Source of the DNA: Pontibacter oryzae
GTDB taxonomy: Bacteria > Bacteroidota > Bacteroidia > Cytophagales > Hymenobacteraceae
Direction of reading: 5' to 3'
Assembly: GCF_003576375.1 (NCBI RefSeq)
Contig: NZ_QWGE01000001.1
Coordinates: forward strand, 62,001-126,000
DNA length: 64,000 nt
In this document: positions 55,621 to 63,585 of the stretch, one piece after another
Position numbering within the stretch: position 1 is the first letter of the stretch
Layout: each line of letters begins with the position of its first letter
Translations under genes and position numbers: made by a program
Notes under the pieces: model-generated
The model's database searches: none
Told to the model about the DNA's origin: nothing
Seen by the model: only the letters and a program-made list of their open reading frames with translations

Positions 55621-56457
55621 TTAGTCATCAAAAGATGTTTTGGTGGCAATGCTTTCCCAAGCATCCAAATCCTGCGCTACCTGGTTTAGCTTGTTTCTAA
55701 CGGCATCGTAGGCAGTCTGGCCCAGCGGCAGGCGAAGCGGAGGCGAATCACTGTCCGCTAACTGCAGCACCACTTGCGCGGCTTTTTCCGGGTTGCCTTC
55801 CTGCGTGCCCGCATAGCCCAGAATCCTGTCTTTAAAGACATGCGCGGTGCCTTCGTACTCAGGCATTACGTTCTGCGTACTTTTTATACTTGAGCCCGCA
55901 AAGTTGGTACGAAACGGGCCGGGCTCAATAATACTAACTTTGATACCCAGTGGCGCTACTTCCTGCGCCAGCGCCTCGCTCATACCTTCCAGCGCAAACT
56001 TGCTGGCATTGTATACGCCAAAGCCTTGCGTGCTCCGGAAACCCGCCACCGACGACATCTGGATGATATGCCCGCCGCCCTGCTGGCGCATGAACGGCAG
56101 CACGGCTTGCGTAACCTGCAAGGCCCCGAAAAAGTTAGTCTCCATCACTTCCTTAAATTCCTGCACCTTAGCTTCCTCTACTGCGCCCAGAAAGCCAAAA
56201 CCCGCATTGTTTACCAGCACATCTATCCGGCCCATGTGCCTCACGGCGGCTGCCACGGTTTCCTTCACGCCATCGGGGTTTATCACGTCCAGCAGATAGG
56301 CAAAGGTGTTGCCGGGAGCAATGGCATTAAACTCTTCCAGTTGCCTTTGCTGCCTTACCGTGCCGATCACTTTGTCGCCGCGTTTGGCTGCTGCTTCGGC
56401 CAGGGTGCGCCCAAAACCGCTTGAAACGCCGGTTATAAACCATATTTTTTCTGCCAT
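55621..56457 (-). CDS. SDR-family oxidoreductase
   Basis: 278 aa. The cofactor motif TGVSSGFGRTLAEAAAK (TGxxxGxG), NNAGFGFLGAVEE and the catalytic YNASKFALEG (YxxxK) are all present, with the catalytic Ser in MSSVAGFRS. It is a classical short-chain dehydrogenase of unknown substrate, probably NADP(H)-linked given the Arg/Lys-containing second strand (VIGTVRQQRQ). It is divergent from dinB. Confidence 0.88.
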   Translation of the reverse strand: MAEKIWFITGVSSGFGRTLAEAAAKRGDKVIGTVRQQRQLEEFNAIAPGNTFAYLLDVINPDGVKETVAAAVRHMGRIDVLVNNAGFGFLGAVEEAKVQEFKEVMETNFFGALQVTQAVLPFMRQQGGGHIIQMSSVAGFRSTQGFGVYNASKFALEGMSEALAQEVAPLGIKVSIIEPGPFRTNFAGSSIKSTQNVMPEYEGTAHVFKDRILGYAGTQEGNPEKAAQVVLQLADSDSPPLRLPLGQTAYDAVRNKLNQVAQDLDAWESIATKTSFDD

Positions 56458-56555
56458 TTTGTTTCGTTTTTTTATCAGCTTGTCTATACGATTCTATCTA
56501 TGGTAAGTATAACCGGCCCAGGCGCATCTGGTTATACTTCCTGCAGCAGAATTAG

Positions 56556-56563
56556 TATCTTTG
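56556..56563 (+). promoter_or_regulatory. Putative -7 box (TATCTTTG) of dinB
   Basis: A perfect TAnnTTTG match 19 bases before the TTG start at 56583, giving a very short leader. A TATACTT word sits at 56533-56539, near the place of a -33 element. Confidence 0.4.
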
Positions 56564-56582
56564 TAACCTATAGCCTACACCC

Positions 56583-57665
56583 TTGGACCACCCCATCCGC
56601 AAAATCATCCACATCGACATGGACGCCTTTTTTGCCTCCGTGGAGCAGCGCGACAACCCCGAGCTGCGCGGAAAACCTGTGGCTGTGGGTGGTTCCAAAG
56701 CCCGTGGTGTAGTAGCAGCAGCCAGTTATGAGGCGCGCAAGTATGGCGTGCATTCGGCACTGGCCTCTAAGATTGCTGCCCAGCGCTGCCCGCACCTAAT
56801 TTTTGTGAAGTCCCGGTTTGATGTCTATAGTGCCGTGTCGCGGCAAATCCGGGAAATCTTCCACTCCTACACTGATCTGGTAGAGCCCTTGTCGCTGGAT
56901 GAGGCCTACCTGGATGTAACCGAGAACAAAATTGGGATGCCTTCGGCCAGCATCATCGCGCGTGAGATAAAACAGCGCATTCTGGAGGAAACCAGGCTCA
57001 CGGCTTCGGCGGGCGTGTCGTATAACAAGTTTTTGGCAAAGATCGCCTCCGACATGAACAAACCGGACGGTTTTACACTGATTACCCCCGACATGGCCGA
57101 GGACCTGGTTGCCGGCCTAGAGATCGAGAAGTTTCATGGGATAGGCAAGGTTACCGCCGCTAAAATGCGGAGCATGGGCATCCTGACGGGTGGTGATATG
57201 AAACGCTTCAGTGAGCAGGAACTGGTGCGCCATTTCGGGAAGGTTGGCCGCTACTACTACCGCATTGCTCGTGCACAGGACGAGCGGCAGGTGCAGCCGC
57301 ACCGCATCCGGAAATCCATCGGCTCGGAGCGCACCTTTGATGCGGACCTGACCGAGGAGCCCGACATGCTGGAGCGCCTGCAGTATCTTTCCGAGGAAGT
57401 GGCCCAGGACATGGCCCGCCTGCAGGCATCCGCCAAAACCGTTACGCTCAAAATAAAGTATTTTGATTTTACCCTAAATACCCGCAGCAAAACATACCTA
57501 AGCGAGTTTAACTCGGCCAGCGCCATTTATACCATAGCCCGTGAGTTGCTACACACGCCCAACCTCCCGGCATACCCAGTGCGGCTGCTTGGCATTTCCG
57601 TTTCGAGCCTTACCTATCAGCACGACAAATTGCAGGAAGGGTATCAGCTGACGCTGGAGCTTTGA
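56583..57665 (+). CDS. dinB: DNA polymerase IV (Y-family)
   Basis: 360 aa with a TTG start. An in-frame TAG at 56571-56573 and the need for the N-terminal IIHIDMDAFFASVEQRD strand leave no other start; the next ATG would remove the first catalytic strand. SLDEAYLDVT has the catalytic acidic pair, and AGVSYNKFLAKIASDMNKP is typical. The C-terminal little-finger domain is present. It copies damaged DNA with low fidelity in the cytoplasm. A LexA-type site was not recognised upstream. Confidence 0.95.
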   Translation: MDHPIRKIIHIDMDAFFASVEQRDNPELRGKPVAVGGSKARGVVAAASYEARKYGVHSALASKIAAQRCPHLIFVKSRFDVYSAVSRQIREIFHSYTDLVEPLSLDEAYLDVTENKIGMPSASIIAREIKQRILEETRLTASAGVSYNKFLAKIASDMNKPDGFTLITPDMAEDLVAGLEIEKFHGIGKVTAAKMRSMGILTGGDMKRFSEQELVRHFGKVGRYYYRIARAQDERQVQPHRIRKSIGSERTFDADLTEEPDMLERLQYLSEEVAQDMARLQASAKTVTLKIKYFDFTLNTRSKTYLSEFNSASAIYTIARELLHTPNLPAYPVRLLGISVSSLTYQHDKLQEGYQLTLEL

Positions 57666-57688
57666 CAAATCATGTTGGTTGCCTGAGA

Positions 57689-57704
57689 GTAAGTTTATAC
57701 TTAC
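57689..57704. other. Small hairpin with an AAGTATA word at the convergent dinB/SDR junction
   Basis: A six-bp stem (57689-57694 with 57699-57704) and a four-base loop. Its minus-strand sequence shares a run including GTAAGTATAAACTTAC with the terminator at 3879-3908. It overlaps the stop of the convergent SDR gene and may act as a weak terminator. Confidence 0.55.
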
Positions 57705-58516
57705 CCAAAAGCCGTTTCCACGGAACCCCCATCCACGCGATAATTGCTACCGTTTACAAAACTGGCCATCTCAGAACACAGGAAAGTTACTACCGCGGCT
57801 ACTTCCTCGGCACGGCCACGGCGCTTCACTTTAATGTGCGGGCGCTTGTTATCCAGGAACCATGCTACGGTCTCCTCCACCGACTCGCCTCGTTCTTTAG
57901 CCTGTTGCTCCATCATTTCGTCTGTCATCGGTGTTATTACATATGCCGGTGATACACAGTTTATCAACAAGCCATCTTTAGAGTATGCCCGTGACAGGCA
58001 CTTAGATAGGTTTACTACTGCAGCCTTGGCAGCATTGTATGGGCTTTCTTCCTCATAAGGTTGTAAGGCATTTTCTGAAGAAATGAGTACAACACGCCCC
58101 CAACCTAAGTCCTGCATCTGCGGAATAAAAGCCCGGCACACACGCACAGCAGCCATCAGGTCGGTATCCAAGGTTTCCAGCCAACCTTTGTCGGTTATTT
58201 CCAGAAAGTCTCCGGCAGCGCCACGCTCACCAGCAAAATGCGCCAGAATATGCGCCCCGCCAAAGGTCTCTCTCACTTTTTGAGCTAAGGCAAGTACTTC
58301 ATCGTTTTTAGTAAGATCGGCTGTAAACGCTAACACTTCAGTATCATTGCCAGCATGCTGGCGCACTTCTTCTGACGCTTGTTTCAGCTCTTTGGAAGTT
58401 TTATCAACAAGTATGATTTTTACGCCCTCAGCGGCCATCATTTTAGCGGTGGCCAGGCCCATGCCGGAGTCGCCGCCCGTTATAACGGCCACACGGCCAT
58501 TCATCTTTAAATCCAT
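57701..58516 (-). CDS. SDR-family oxidoreductase
   Basis: 271 aa. The cofactor motif is VITGGDSGMGLATAKMMA, the active site VLISSENALQPYEEESPYNAAKAAVVNL (Ser, Tyr, Lys), and a C-terminal FVNGSNYRVDGG closes the domain. It is a classical NAD(P)-dependent short-chain dehydrogenase; the substrate is not known. It is the third gene of a minus-strand run GH15 - cupin - SDR with short gaps, hinting at a shared sugar or polyol role. Confidence 0.9.
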   Translation of the reverse strand: MDLKMNGRVAVITGGDSGMGLATAKMMAAEGVKIILVDKTSKELKQASEEVRQHAGNDTEVLAFTADLTKNDEVLALAQKVRETFGGAHILAHFAGERGAAGDFLEITDKGWLETLDTDLMAAVRVCRAFIPQMQDLGWGRVVLISSENALQPYEEESPYNAAKAAVVNLSKCLSRAYSKDGLLINCVSPAYVITPMTDEMMEQQAKERGESVEETVAWFLDNKRPHIKVKRRGRAEEVAAVVTFLCSEMASFVNGSNYRVDGGSVETAFG

Positions 58517-58561
58517 GATACAGTGGAGTTTATATTTCTAGTGAGGTTCATAAAGTATAAT

Positions 58562-59020
58562 TCAGGAAAAAGCCCCGGGTTGTGCAGCTGTCCACTTATC
58601 ATCAGTTAACTGAAGCAGCATTAGCAACGCAGGCTCGTTACCAACTGTGCCCGAAAGGTGCCCTTTCTTGCCGTCTTTGGCAGGTTTGGTGTGCTGATCT
58701 GCTCCGAAGGAGATGTCGCCGGGGCCCATTTCCACACAGTGCCCATCCATGGTTTCTACAAACCAGCGGCCCCTTAGCGGGATGATCCATTGTGGCTTTG
58801 GGTTCTCGTGCCACTCTCCAACCCAGCCCACCGGCAACTCTGCAAACAAAATGTTGGCTGGCTCGCCTTTCAGTAAGTGCTTGTTCCATTGTGGTGCGGC
58901 TCCTTCACTTATACTTTCATGCCTGAACCCGGCAATGGAACATTGGCGCTGGTGGCTGATGCCTTCCTCGTCCGTCCAGACGTGCCAGTACAGCAAATCG
59001 TGTGGTTGCTCTTTATCCAT
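58562..59020 (-). CDS. Cupin-domain protein
   Basis: 152 aa. The strand pattern ILFAELPVGWVGEWHENPKPQWIIPLRGRWFVETMDG and MGPGDISFGADQHTKPAKDG matches a single cupin barrel, with His residues at the expected places. No signal peptide. The stop-to-start gap to the upstream GH15 gene is only 3 bases, so they are co-translated. Function is not known; sugar binding or isomerisation is one guess from context. Confidence 0.75.
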   Translation of the reverse strand: MDKEQPHDLLYWHVWTDEEGISHQRQCSIAGFRHESISEGAAPQWNKHLLKGEPANILFAELPVGWVGEWHENPKPQWIIPLRGRWFVETMDGHCVEMGPGDISFGADQHTKPAKDGKKGHLSGTVGNEPALLMLLQLTDDKWTAAQPGAFS

Positions 59021-59023
59021 ACT

Positions 59024-60751
59024 TTAGTTGCTTTCTTGTTCCATTGCGGCCTTGTAATCAATCACAGCCCCAATTAGAGAGGCATGCACAAAGGTCTGGG
59101 GGATATTGCCTAAATACTCTCCGGTTTCTGGGTCACCTTCTTCCGGCATCAGGCCCACATCATTCATGAAAGCGAGCGCAGCCTCCATTACCTCTTTAAA
59201 TTTTTGCCAGTCGCGGCGCATTACCCAGTATTGCGCCACCCAGAACGTGCCGGCCAGAAAAGCACCTTCCTGTTTGGCATCAAAATCCACCAGGTGCCTT
59301 CGGAACAGGTGGTTCTGGCAATGATCGCGCTCCAGCACTTCAACTGTTTTAAGGACTTGAGGTGCATCAGCATCCACATAGGCCCAGATCGGGAAAAGTA
59401 TGGCGCTCACGTCCACCGCTTCGGAACCTGCGTAGGCAGCGTAAGCCCCTTCAGAGGTCAGGCAGTTTTCATCCACGAAAGCGCGTATATCGGCGGCGGC
59501 ACTTTTCCAGCGCTGCCGCTGCTCCTCTTCCTGGCTATGCTCTGAGATGTACTCCAGGCTAACGGCTGCCACTACTTTACTGGAAGTATAATGTTGCAGC
59601 TGGGTTTCCTCCCACAGGCCATGGTCTTTTTCGTGCCAGTGCTCAGTGAGGTAATCCGCAAGCCAGGCCACCAACTCCCAATGCTCGCGTGTATCGAAGC
59701 GGTTGTAGATAAGCTTGGCGGCAAGCAGCACATTACTGATGGCGTCAAGTTGCAGTTGGTCGTTGGCATCATTGCCCACACGAATGGGCAGGCTTTGGGC
59801 ATACCCTTTCAGGTGATGCAGCAGCAGCTCGCCAGGCGCGGGCTTTTTATCAAGCGTGAAAAACGGCACCACTGGCTCTTCCACATGGTGCATGGCATCA
59901 CAGATAAAGCTCAGAAAACGGCGCTCTTCCTCCCCATCGGAGCCGGCGCGCGTCAGGGCGCTGCCAATCATGGCGGCATCGCGCAGCCAGACATAGCGGT
60001 AATCGTAATTCCGGAAACCTCCTTTTACTTCCGGCAACGAGGTAGTGCCCGCCGCAATAATCCCCCCGTTTTCCTCGAAGGTCATCAGCCTGAGCACTCG
60101 CAGCGAGTTACGCACCTGCTGCTCGTAGGGGCCGTAATAGGTGATGTGGCTCGTTACTTCCTGCCAGCTTTCTTGGGTTACCTTATGTGCTTGTTTGATT
60201 TTTTCAGACGTAATGCCCGCTGCCTGCTCACACAGTACAAACCAGGAAGCCTGGCCAGCAGGAACATTGCAAAGTATTTGATCATCCTGAACCTGAAGCG
60301 GATGCGAGGCATACAAAAACATGCTGCCGTTTATACTTACAGCCCCGTCGGGCTCGGGTTTGAGAAGTGGCGCCTGGCGAGCGTAATCCGGCTTTGCGGA
60401 AAGCACTACTTTTAGCTGGTTCGGTGCCTCAGAAAGCATGCGGCAGATCCCGTTAAAACTGGCACCGATAGGCATAAAATCCTCAACTTTTAATTCGCCG
60501 GATGCAGTAGCCAGGTGCGTGCAAAGTATGCTGCTGTCGCTGTGGTAATAGCGGGTGCTTGCCCGAAGGTTTTCCGCTTGTATTTGCCATAATCCGCCCT
60601 TCTCCTCATCCAGTAGGCCAGCCAGCAGCGCAGGCGCATCGAAGCGGCCCGGGCAGTACCACACCACCGTGCCATCCTTAGAAATATAGGCACAGGTGCG
60701 CCGGTCCCCAATCAGGGCCAGATCTTCTATCCGTGTTTTGCTTCTTTCCAT
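59024..60751 (-). CDS. Glycoside hydrolase family 15 protein (glucoamylase/trehalase-like)
   Basis: 575 aa from the ATG at 60749-60751; a longer frame opens at 60790 but the family start is ...TRIEDLALIGDRRTCAY. The N-terminal beta-sandwich has the typical VVWYCPGRFDAPALLAGLLD, and the (alpha/alpha)6 barrel has YRYVWLRDAAM at about 245-255. The family acts by inversion on starch-like, glucose or trehalose oligosaccharides, in the cytoplasm here since there is no signal. The first gene of the GH15 - cupin - SDR operon. Trehalase is an alternative assignment. Confidence 0.9.
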   Translation of the reverse strand: MERSKTRIEDLALIGDRRTCAYISKDGTVVWYCPGRFDAPALLAGLLDEEKGGLWQIQAENLRASTRYYHSDSSILCTHLATASGELKVEDFMPIGASFNGICRMLSEAPNQLKVVLSAKPDYARQAPLLKPEPDGAVSINGSMFLYASHPLQVQDDQILCNVPAGQASWFVLCEQAAGITSEKIKQAHKVTQESWQEVTSHITYYGPYEQQVRNSLRVLRLMTFEENGGIIAAGTTSLPEVKGGFRNYDYRYVWLRDAAMIGSALTRAGSDGEEERRFLSFICDAMHHVEEPVVPFFTLDKKPAPGELLLHHLKGYAQSLPIRVGNDANDQLQLDAISNVLLAAKLIYNRFDTREHWELVAWLADYLTEHWHEKDHGLWEETQLQHYTSSKVVAAVSLEYISEHSQEEEQRQRWKSAAADIRAFVDENCLTSEGAYAAYAGSEAVDVSAILFPIWAYVDADAPQVLKTVEVLERDHCQNHLFRRHLVDFDAKQEGAFLAGTFWVAQYWVMRRDWQKFKEVMEAALAFMNDVGLMPEEGDPETGEYLGNIPQTFVHASLIGAVIDYKAAMEQESN

Positions 60752-60820
60752 GTAGTTGTAAAGTATATGCCTAGGTACGGCTACGAGCATCTTTGCGCTA
60801 CAAGAAAAAGCAGAAACAAA

Positions 60821-60848
60821 AAAGCCCGCTTACGGTTAAGCGGGCTTT
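60821..60848 (-). terminator. Terminator after the peroxiredoxin-like gene
   Basis: A 12-bp stem (60821-60832 with 60837-60848) and a four-base loop, followed on the minus strand by a T-run. It starts about 20 bases after the gene's stop and precedes the GH15 operon. Confidence 0.88.
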
Positions 60849-60869
60849 CATATCTAAGTTTGAGTTAGC

Positions 60870-61379
60870 TTATGCTTCACCGCGAGCAGGGTAGTTTTTG
60901 GCTTTGACAAATTTAAGGGCGCCAAGCAGCTCATCAAAATTCGGCCTTGTAAACGGCATGGTCTGGATGGCGGCAGCGTACAAACTTCCGTCTGCCTTTA
61001 CCAAATATAAACCCGGCTCGCTGAATATTTCAGGCTCGTTCTCGTTGATACCTTCAGACACATACAGCCCTAGTTCACGCGCTTTTTCAATAGATAGGTT
61101 ATAGCCTAAAGGCAGCCTTTCCAATGCCCACTCCTGCTTTGTTTTCTCAGCAATCTCTTGATTGTTACTGGATATGGCAATGGTCTTCACACCCAGCGCC
61201 TCAAACTTATCGAGGTTGCTCTCCAGGTTTTGCAGGTATGTTTTGCAGATTGGGCAATGATAGCCTCTGTAAAAAACCACCATGGTCATAAATTCGGCAT
61301 CAGAACCGGAAAGGCTCCAGGCATCGCCGTTTACTACTTCTACTGTTATCTCGGGTACTTCTGTTCTTGGTTTAAGCAT
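60870..61379 (-). CDS. Peroxiredoxin-like (AhpC/TSA-type) protein
   Basis: 169 aa from the ATG at 61377-61379. The thioredoxin-like core has VVFYRGYHCPICKTYLQNLE, with a CxxC-type pair, and GLYLVKADGSLYAAAIQTMPF. It belongs to the peroxiredoxin-like group of AhpC/TSA proteins that reduce peroxides or act as thiol oxidoreductases in the cytoplasm; the usual PxxxTxxC peroxidatic motif is replaced. It is divergent from a Crp/Fnr regulator gene, with an inverted repeat between. Confidence 0.85.
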   Translation of the reverse strand: MLKPRTEVPEITVEVVNGDAWSLSGSDAEFMTMVVFYRGYHCPICKTYLQNLESNLDKFEALGVKTIAISSNNQEIAEKTKQEWALERLPLGYNLSIEKARELGLYVSEGINENEPEIFSEPGLYLVKADGSLYAAAIQTMPFTRPNFDELLGALKFVKAKNYPARGEA

Positions 61380-61415
61380 TATCTTTTGAATTTTTAAAGT
61401 CTTTATTTGTAGATA

Positions 61416-61423
61416 CAAATGTA
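61416..61423 (-). promoter_or_regulatory. Putative -7 box (TACATTTG) of the peroxiredoxin-like gene
   Basis: A perfect TAnnTTTG match on the minus strand, 36 bases upstream of the start codon. No clear -33 box, which would suit an activator-dependent promoter. Confidence 0.45.
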
Positions 61424-61443
61424 CGACTCACGTTTACATGGGT

Positions 61444-61461
61444 TTGTCGGTGAGCCGACAA
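61444..61461. promoter_or_regulatory. Inverted repeat, candidate operator between peroxiredoxin-like and Crp/Fnr genes
   Basis: TTGTCGGTGAGCCGACAA: two perfect 7-base arms around four bases. It lies 21 bases upstream of the putative peroxiredoxin -7 box, about where an activator would bind. The adjacent Crp/Fnr-type gene makes that protein the obvious candidate, since this family uses TTG-N-CAA type palindromes. The assignment is inference. Confidence 0.5.
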
Positions 61462-61534
61462 TTTATCAGTTTGGTAGATAACCAGACTTGCTACCAGATG
61501 TTTGCATTTCTGCGTATCAAATAGAGAAAAGCCG

Positions 61535-61542
61535 TAGCTTTG
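61535..61542 (+). promoter_or_regulatory. Putative -7 box (TAGCTTTG) of the Crp/Fnr gene
   Basis: A perfect TAnnTTTG match, 19 bases before the ATG at 61562. TTTCTG at 61507-61512 could serve as a weak -33 element with 22 bases between. Confidence 0.45.
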
Positions 61543-61561
61543 CAAAAAATCAGCACCTATC

Positions 61562-62242
61562 ATGGCCGAAACCAAACTCTGGTACCTGGAAAATTTCAGC
61601 ATGCTAAAGATCCTCTCTAAAAAGGAAATTGAGGAAATAGACAGGATGGCCATTATGCGCAGCATGCCGCGCAATAAAGTAATTTACTTTCCGGAGGATA
61701 GCTCGAACACCGTGTTTCTGCTGAAGAAAGGTCGCGTTAAAATATCGCGCATATCGGAGTCGGGGAAAGAAATTATACTTGCCATACTTGGGCCGGGCGA
61801 GGTTTTTGGAGAATTATCGATAACCGGACAGGCCACACGCGAAGAAATTGCCGAAGCCACCGAAGATGCGGTGATCTGCTCGGTAAGCCTTGAGAACTTT
61901 CAGCGCATGATGGAAATCAGCCCGAAGTTTAACCTGCAGGTTACAAAGCTGATTGGCTTCCGGTTGAAAAAAGTGCAGAGCCGCCTGGAAGGGTTGATTT
62001 TTAAAACGGCGGAGCAGCGTGTACGGGCGTTTATTAAAGAGCTGGCGGAGGAGCATGGCCGTGAAATTGCGCAGAACCCCGAAGAACGCGTCGTAAAATT
62101 GCAGCTCACCCACGACGAGATCGCCAAACTATCGGCTACCAGCCGGCAAACCGTAACATCGGTGCTAAACGAGTTAGAACGGCAGGAAATTTTGACTTAT
62201 GACCGCAGCCGCATTTACATTAAAAAGTATAGCCAGCTTTAA
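61562..62242 (+). CDS. Crp/Fnr-family transcriptional regulator
   Basis: 226 aa. The cyclic-nucleotide-binding-like barrel (about 20-130: VFLLKKGRVKISRISESGKE, GPGEVFGELSITG) is followed by a dimer helix and the HTH (about 170-215: LTHDEIAKLSATSRQTVTSV). No N-terminal FNR-type Cys cluster is present, so it is not an oxygen-sensing iron-sulfur FNR. The effector is unknown. It is divergent from the peroxiredoxin-like gene and may regulate it through the palindrome at 61444-61461. Its stop codon abuts the stop of the convergent gene. Confidence 0.92.
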   Translation: MAETKLWYLENFSMLKILSKKEIEEIDRMAIMRSMPRNKVIYFPEDSSNTVFLLKKGRVKISRISESGKEIILAILGPGEVFGELSITGQATREEIAEATEDAVICSVSLENFQRMMEISPKFNLQVTKLIGFRLKKVQSRLEGLIFKTAEQRVRAFIKELAEEHGREIAQNPEERVVKLQLTHDEIAKLSATSRQTVTSVLNELERQEILTYDRSRIYIKKYSQL

Positions 62243-63172
62243 TCAGTCTAGCTTCAGGTTCTGGCGTAGCGGCTCGTCGGTTGTGCTGTTTTTTCTCCAG
62301 TAATCGGTTATCAGTTTTGCTTTGCGGGTGGCACGACTTGTCTCCTTTTCTCCGTTTCGGTTTGTTCTGATTTCCTCCCAACCGGCAATCTCATACGGGA
62401 AAGCAGAAGTATAAAAAATGCGCAGCACGCGTGGGTAGTCTTTATACTTTACCTCCAGTACGTTTAAATCCTGGGCAGCAAAGCCGCCCATACTATCTGC
62501 AGCTGCTACAATTTGAATGATAGCGTCTTCCTCCTCCAGTTTTTCGTGCGTCATCCGTTGGTCTAGCAACGCCGGAATGAGTTTGATATCACCGGTCGCA
62601 ATTTGCTTTGGGTCGAGGCGCAGCAGCGTCCAGAGGTTATCTTCGGGCATGGCATCCAGGGTAAGTTGCTGGTCGCTTTCCTTTTCGAAGTATGAACGCA
62701 GCTGCGCATTATACTTGCCGCCCTGCCGGTTCAACTGCGTAAACGTATGGCCACACCACTCCTGCGAGCTAGCCGTTACTTTTACCGCAGGCACCGCATC
62801 ATACACGGGCGTGAATACCGACAGCATCATTGAATACGGGTAAATGCCTGTCACGAACTTCTTTGTCAGGTTGAGTTTGAGCACCTTTTGCGCATCCTGC
62901 TCGTTGGCCTGCGGGTTGTCCAGTTTCACCTGCTTCTCGCGCGAGAAATCCTCTGTCACAAAAATCAACACGGCCTCCCCTTCTCGTTTCTCGCCGTAGC
63001 GGTACTGCTCCAGCGTATAGCTGTTCAGTTCGGCTTTGCCCTGATACCAGTATTCTCCAAAAGCATCAAAATCGAGTTGCCGCGAGGCCATACTTTCAGT
63101 GTTGCTTTTGCTGGCTCCGGAGCAGCCTAGGAGCAGAAGTATGAGCGGGAGAAATTTCAGGTTTCGTAGCAT
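62243..63172 (-). CDS. Lipoprotein of unknown function
   Basis: 309 aa from the ATG at 63170-63172. The longer frame to 63247 overlaps the upstream gene; this start gives the lipoprotein signal MLRNLKFLPLILLLLGC. The body is about 285 residues with QLDFDAFGEYWYQGKAEL and FVTGIYPYSMMLSVFTPVYD, which I know only from uncharacterised Bacteroidota proteins. No enzyme motif seen. It is the third gene of the minus-strand operon that starts with the glycosyltransferase at the right edge, and it shares a stop-to-stop junction with the Crp/Fnr gene. Confidence 0.7.
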   Translation of the reverse strand: MLRNLKFLPLILLLLGCSGASKSNTESMASRQLDFDAFGEYWYQGKAELNSYTLEQYRYGEKREGEAVLIFVTEDFSREKQVKLDNPQANEQDAQKVLKLNLTKKFVTGIYPYSMMLSVFTPVYDAVPAVKVTASSQEWCGHTFTQLNRQGGKYNAQLRSYFEKESDQQLTLDAMPEDNLWTLLRLDPKQIATGDIKLIPALLDQRMTHEKLEEEDAIIQIVAAADSMGGFAAQDLNVLEVKYKDYPRVLRIFYTSAFPYEIAGWEEIRTNRNGEKETSRATRKAKLITDYWRKNSTTDEPLRQNLKLD

Positions 63173-63212
63173 GGCTTTTGGATTTGATTGAGTAACGAGG
63201 ACTTTAAGCTTT

Positions 63213-63581
63213 TTAGCCGACAAAGGCATTTTGCAACACTTCGTCAAGTTTGGTCCTTAGCTGTTTGAGGGATTTAAGCTCATTTAGCTCAGAAGCTTCC
63301 AGCAGCACTTCTACGCGGTCGGTGCCGGTTTGCAGCGCTACCAGTGGGTACTCCTGCCGCACGGGCGCAAACTTCCACTCATTTTTATAGATAAACTCTA
63401 CCTCCATGGGCAGGCTCTTAATGTACTCGGCCCACTCTTCTTTCATGGTAAATTTGCCATAGGTTAGCGCGCACAGGCTGCAGGCATAGGTTTTAGGCGA
63501 AATTATTTTATGTGCGAAATCGGTTAGCTTGTTAAAGAAACCTGTTTCAGCATTGTATATGAATTGCAGTTTTTGAGCCAT
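63213..63581 (-). CDS. Small conserved-type protein of unknown function with a CxxC pair
   Basis: 122 aa from the ATG at 63579-63581; the longer frame to 63638 overlaps the glycosyltransferase gene. It begins MAQKLQFIYNAETGFFN and contains YACSLCALTYG, a CxxC that might bind metal or react in redox chemistry. No signal peptide. Four bases separate it from the glycosyltransferase stop and 40 from the lipoprotein start, so all three are probably one operon. Function unknown. Confidence 0.7.
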   Translation of the reverse strand: MAQKLQFIYNAETGFFNKLTDFAHKIISPKTYACSLCALTYGKFTMKEEWAEYIKSLPMEVEFIYKNEWKFAPVRQEYPLVALQTGTDRVEVLLEASELNELKSLKQLRTKLDEVLQNAFVG

Positions 63582-63585
63582 CGGT

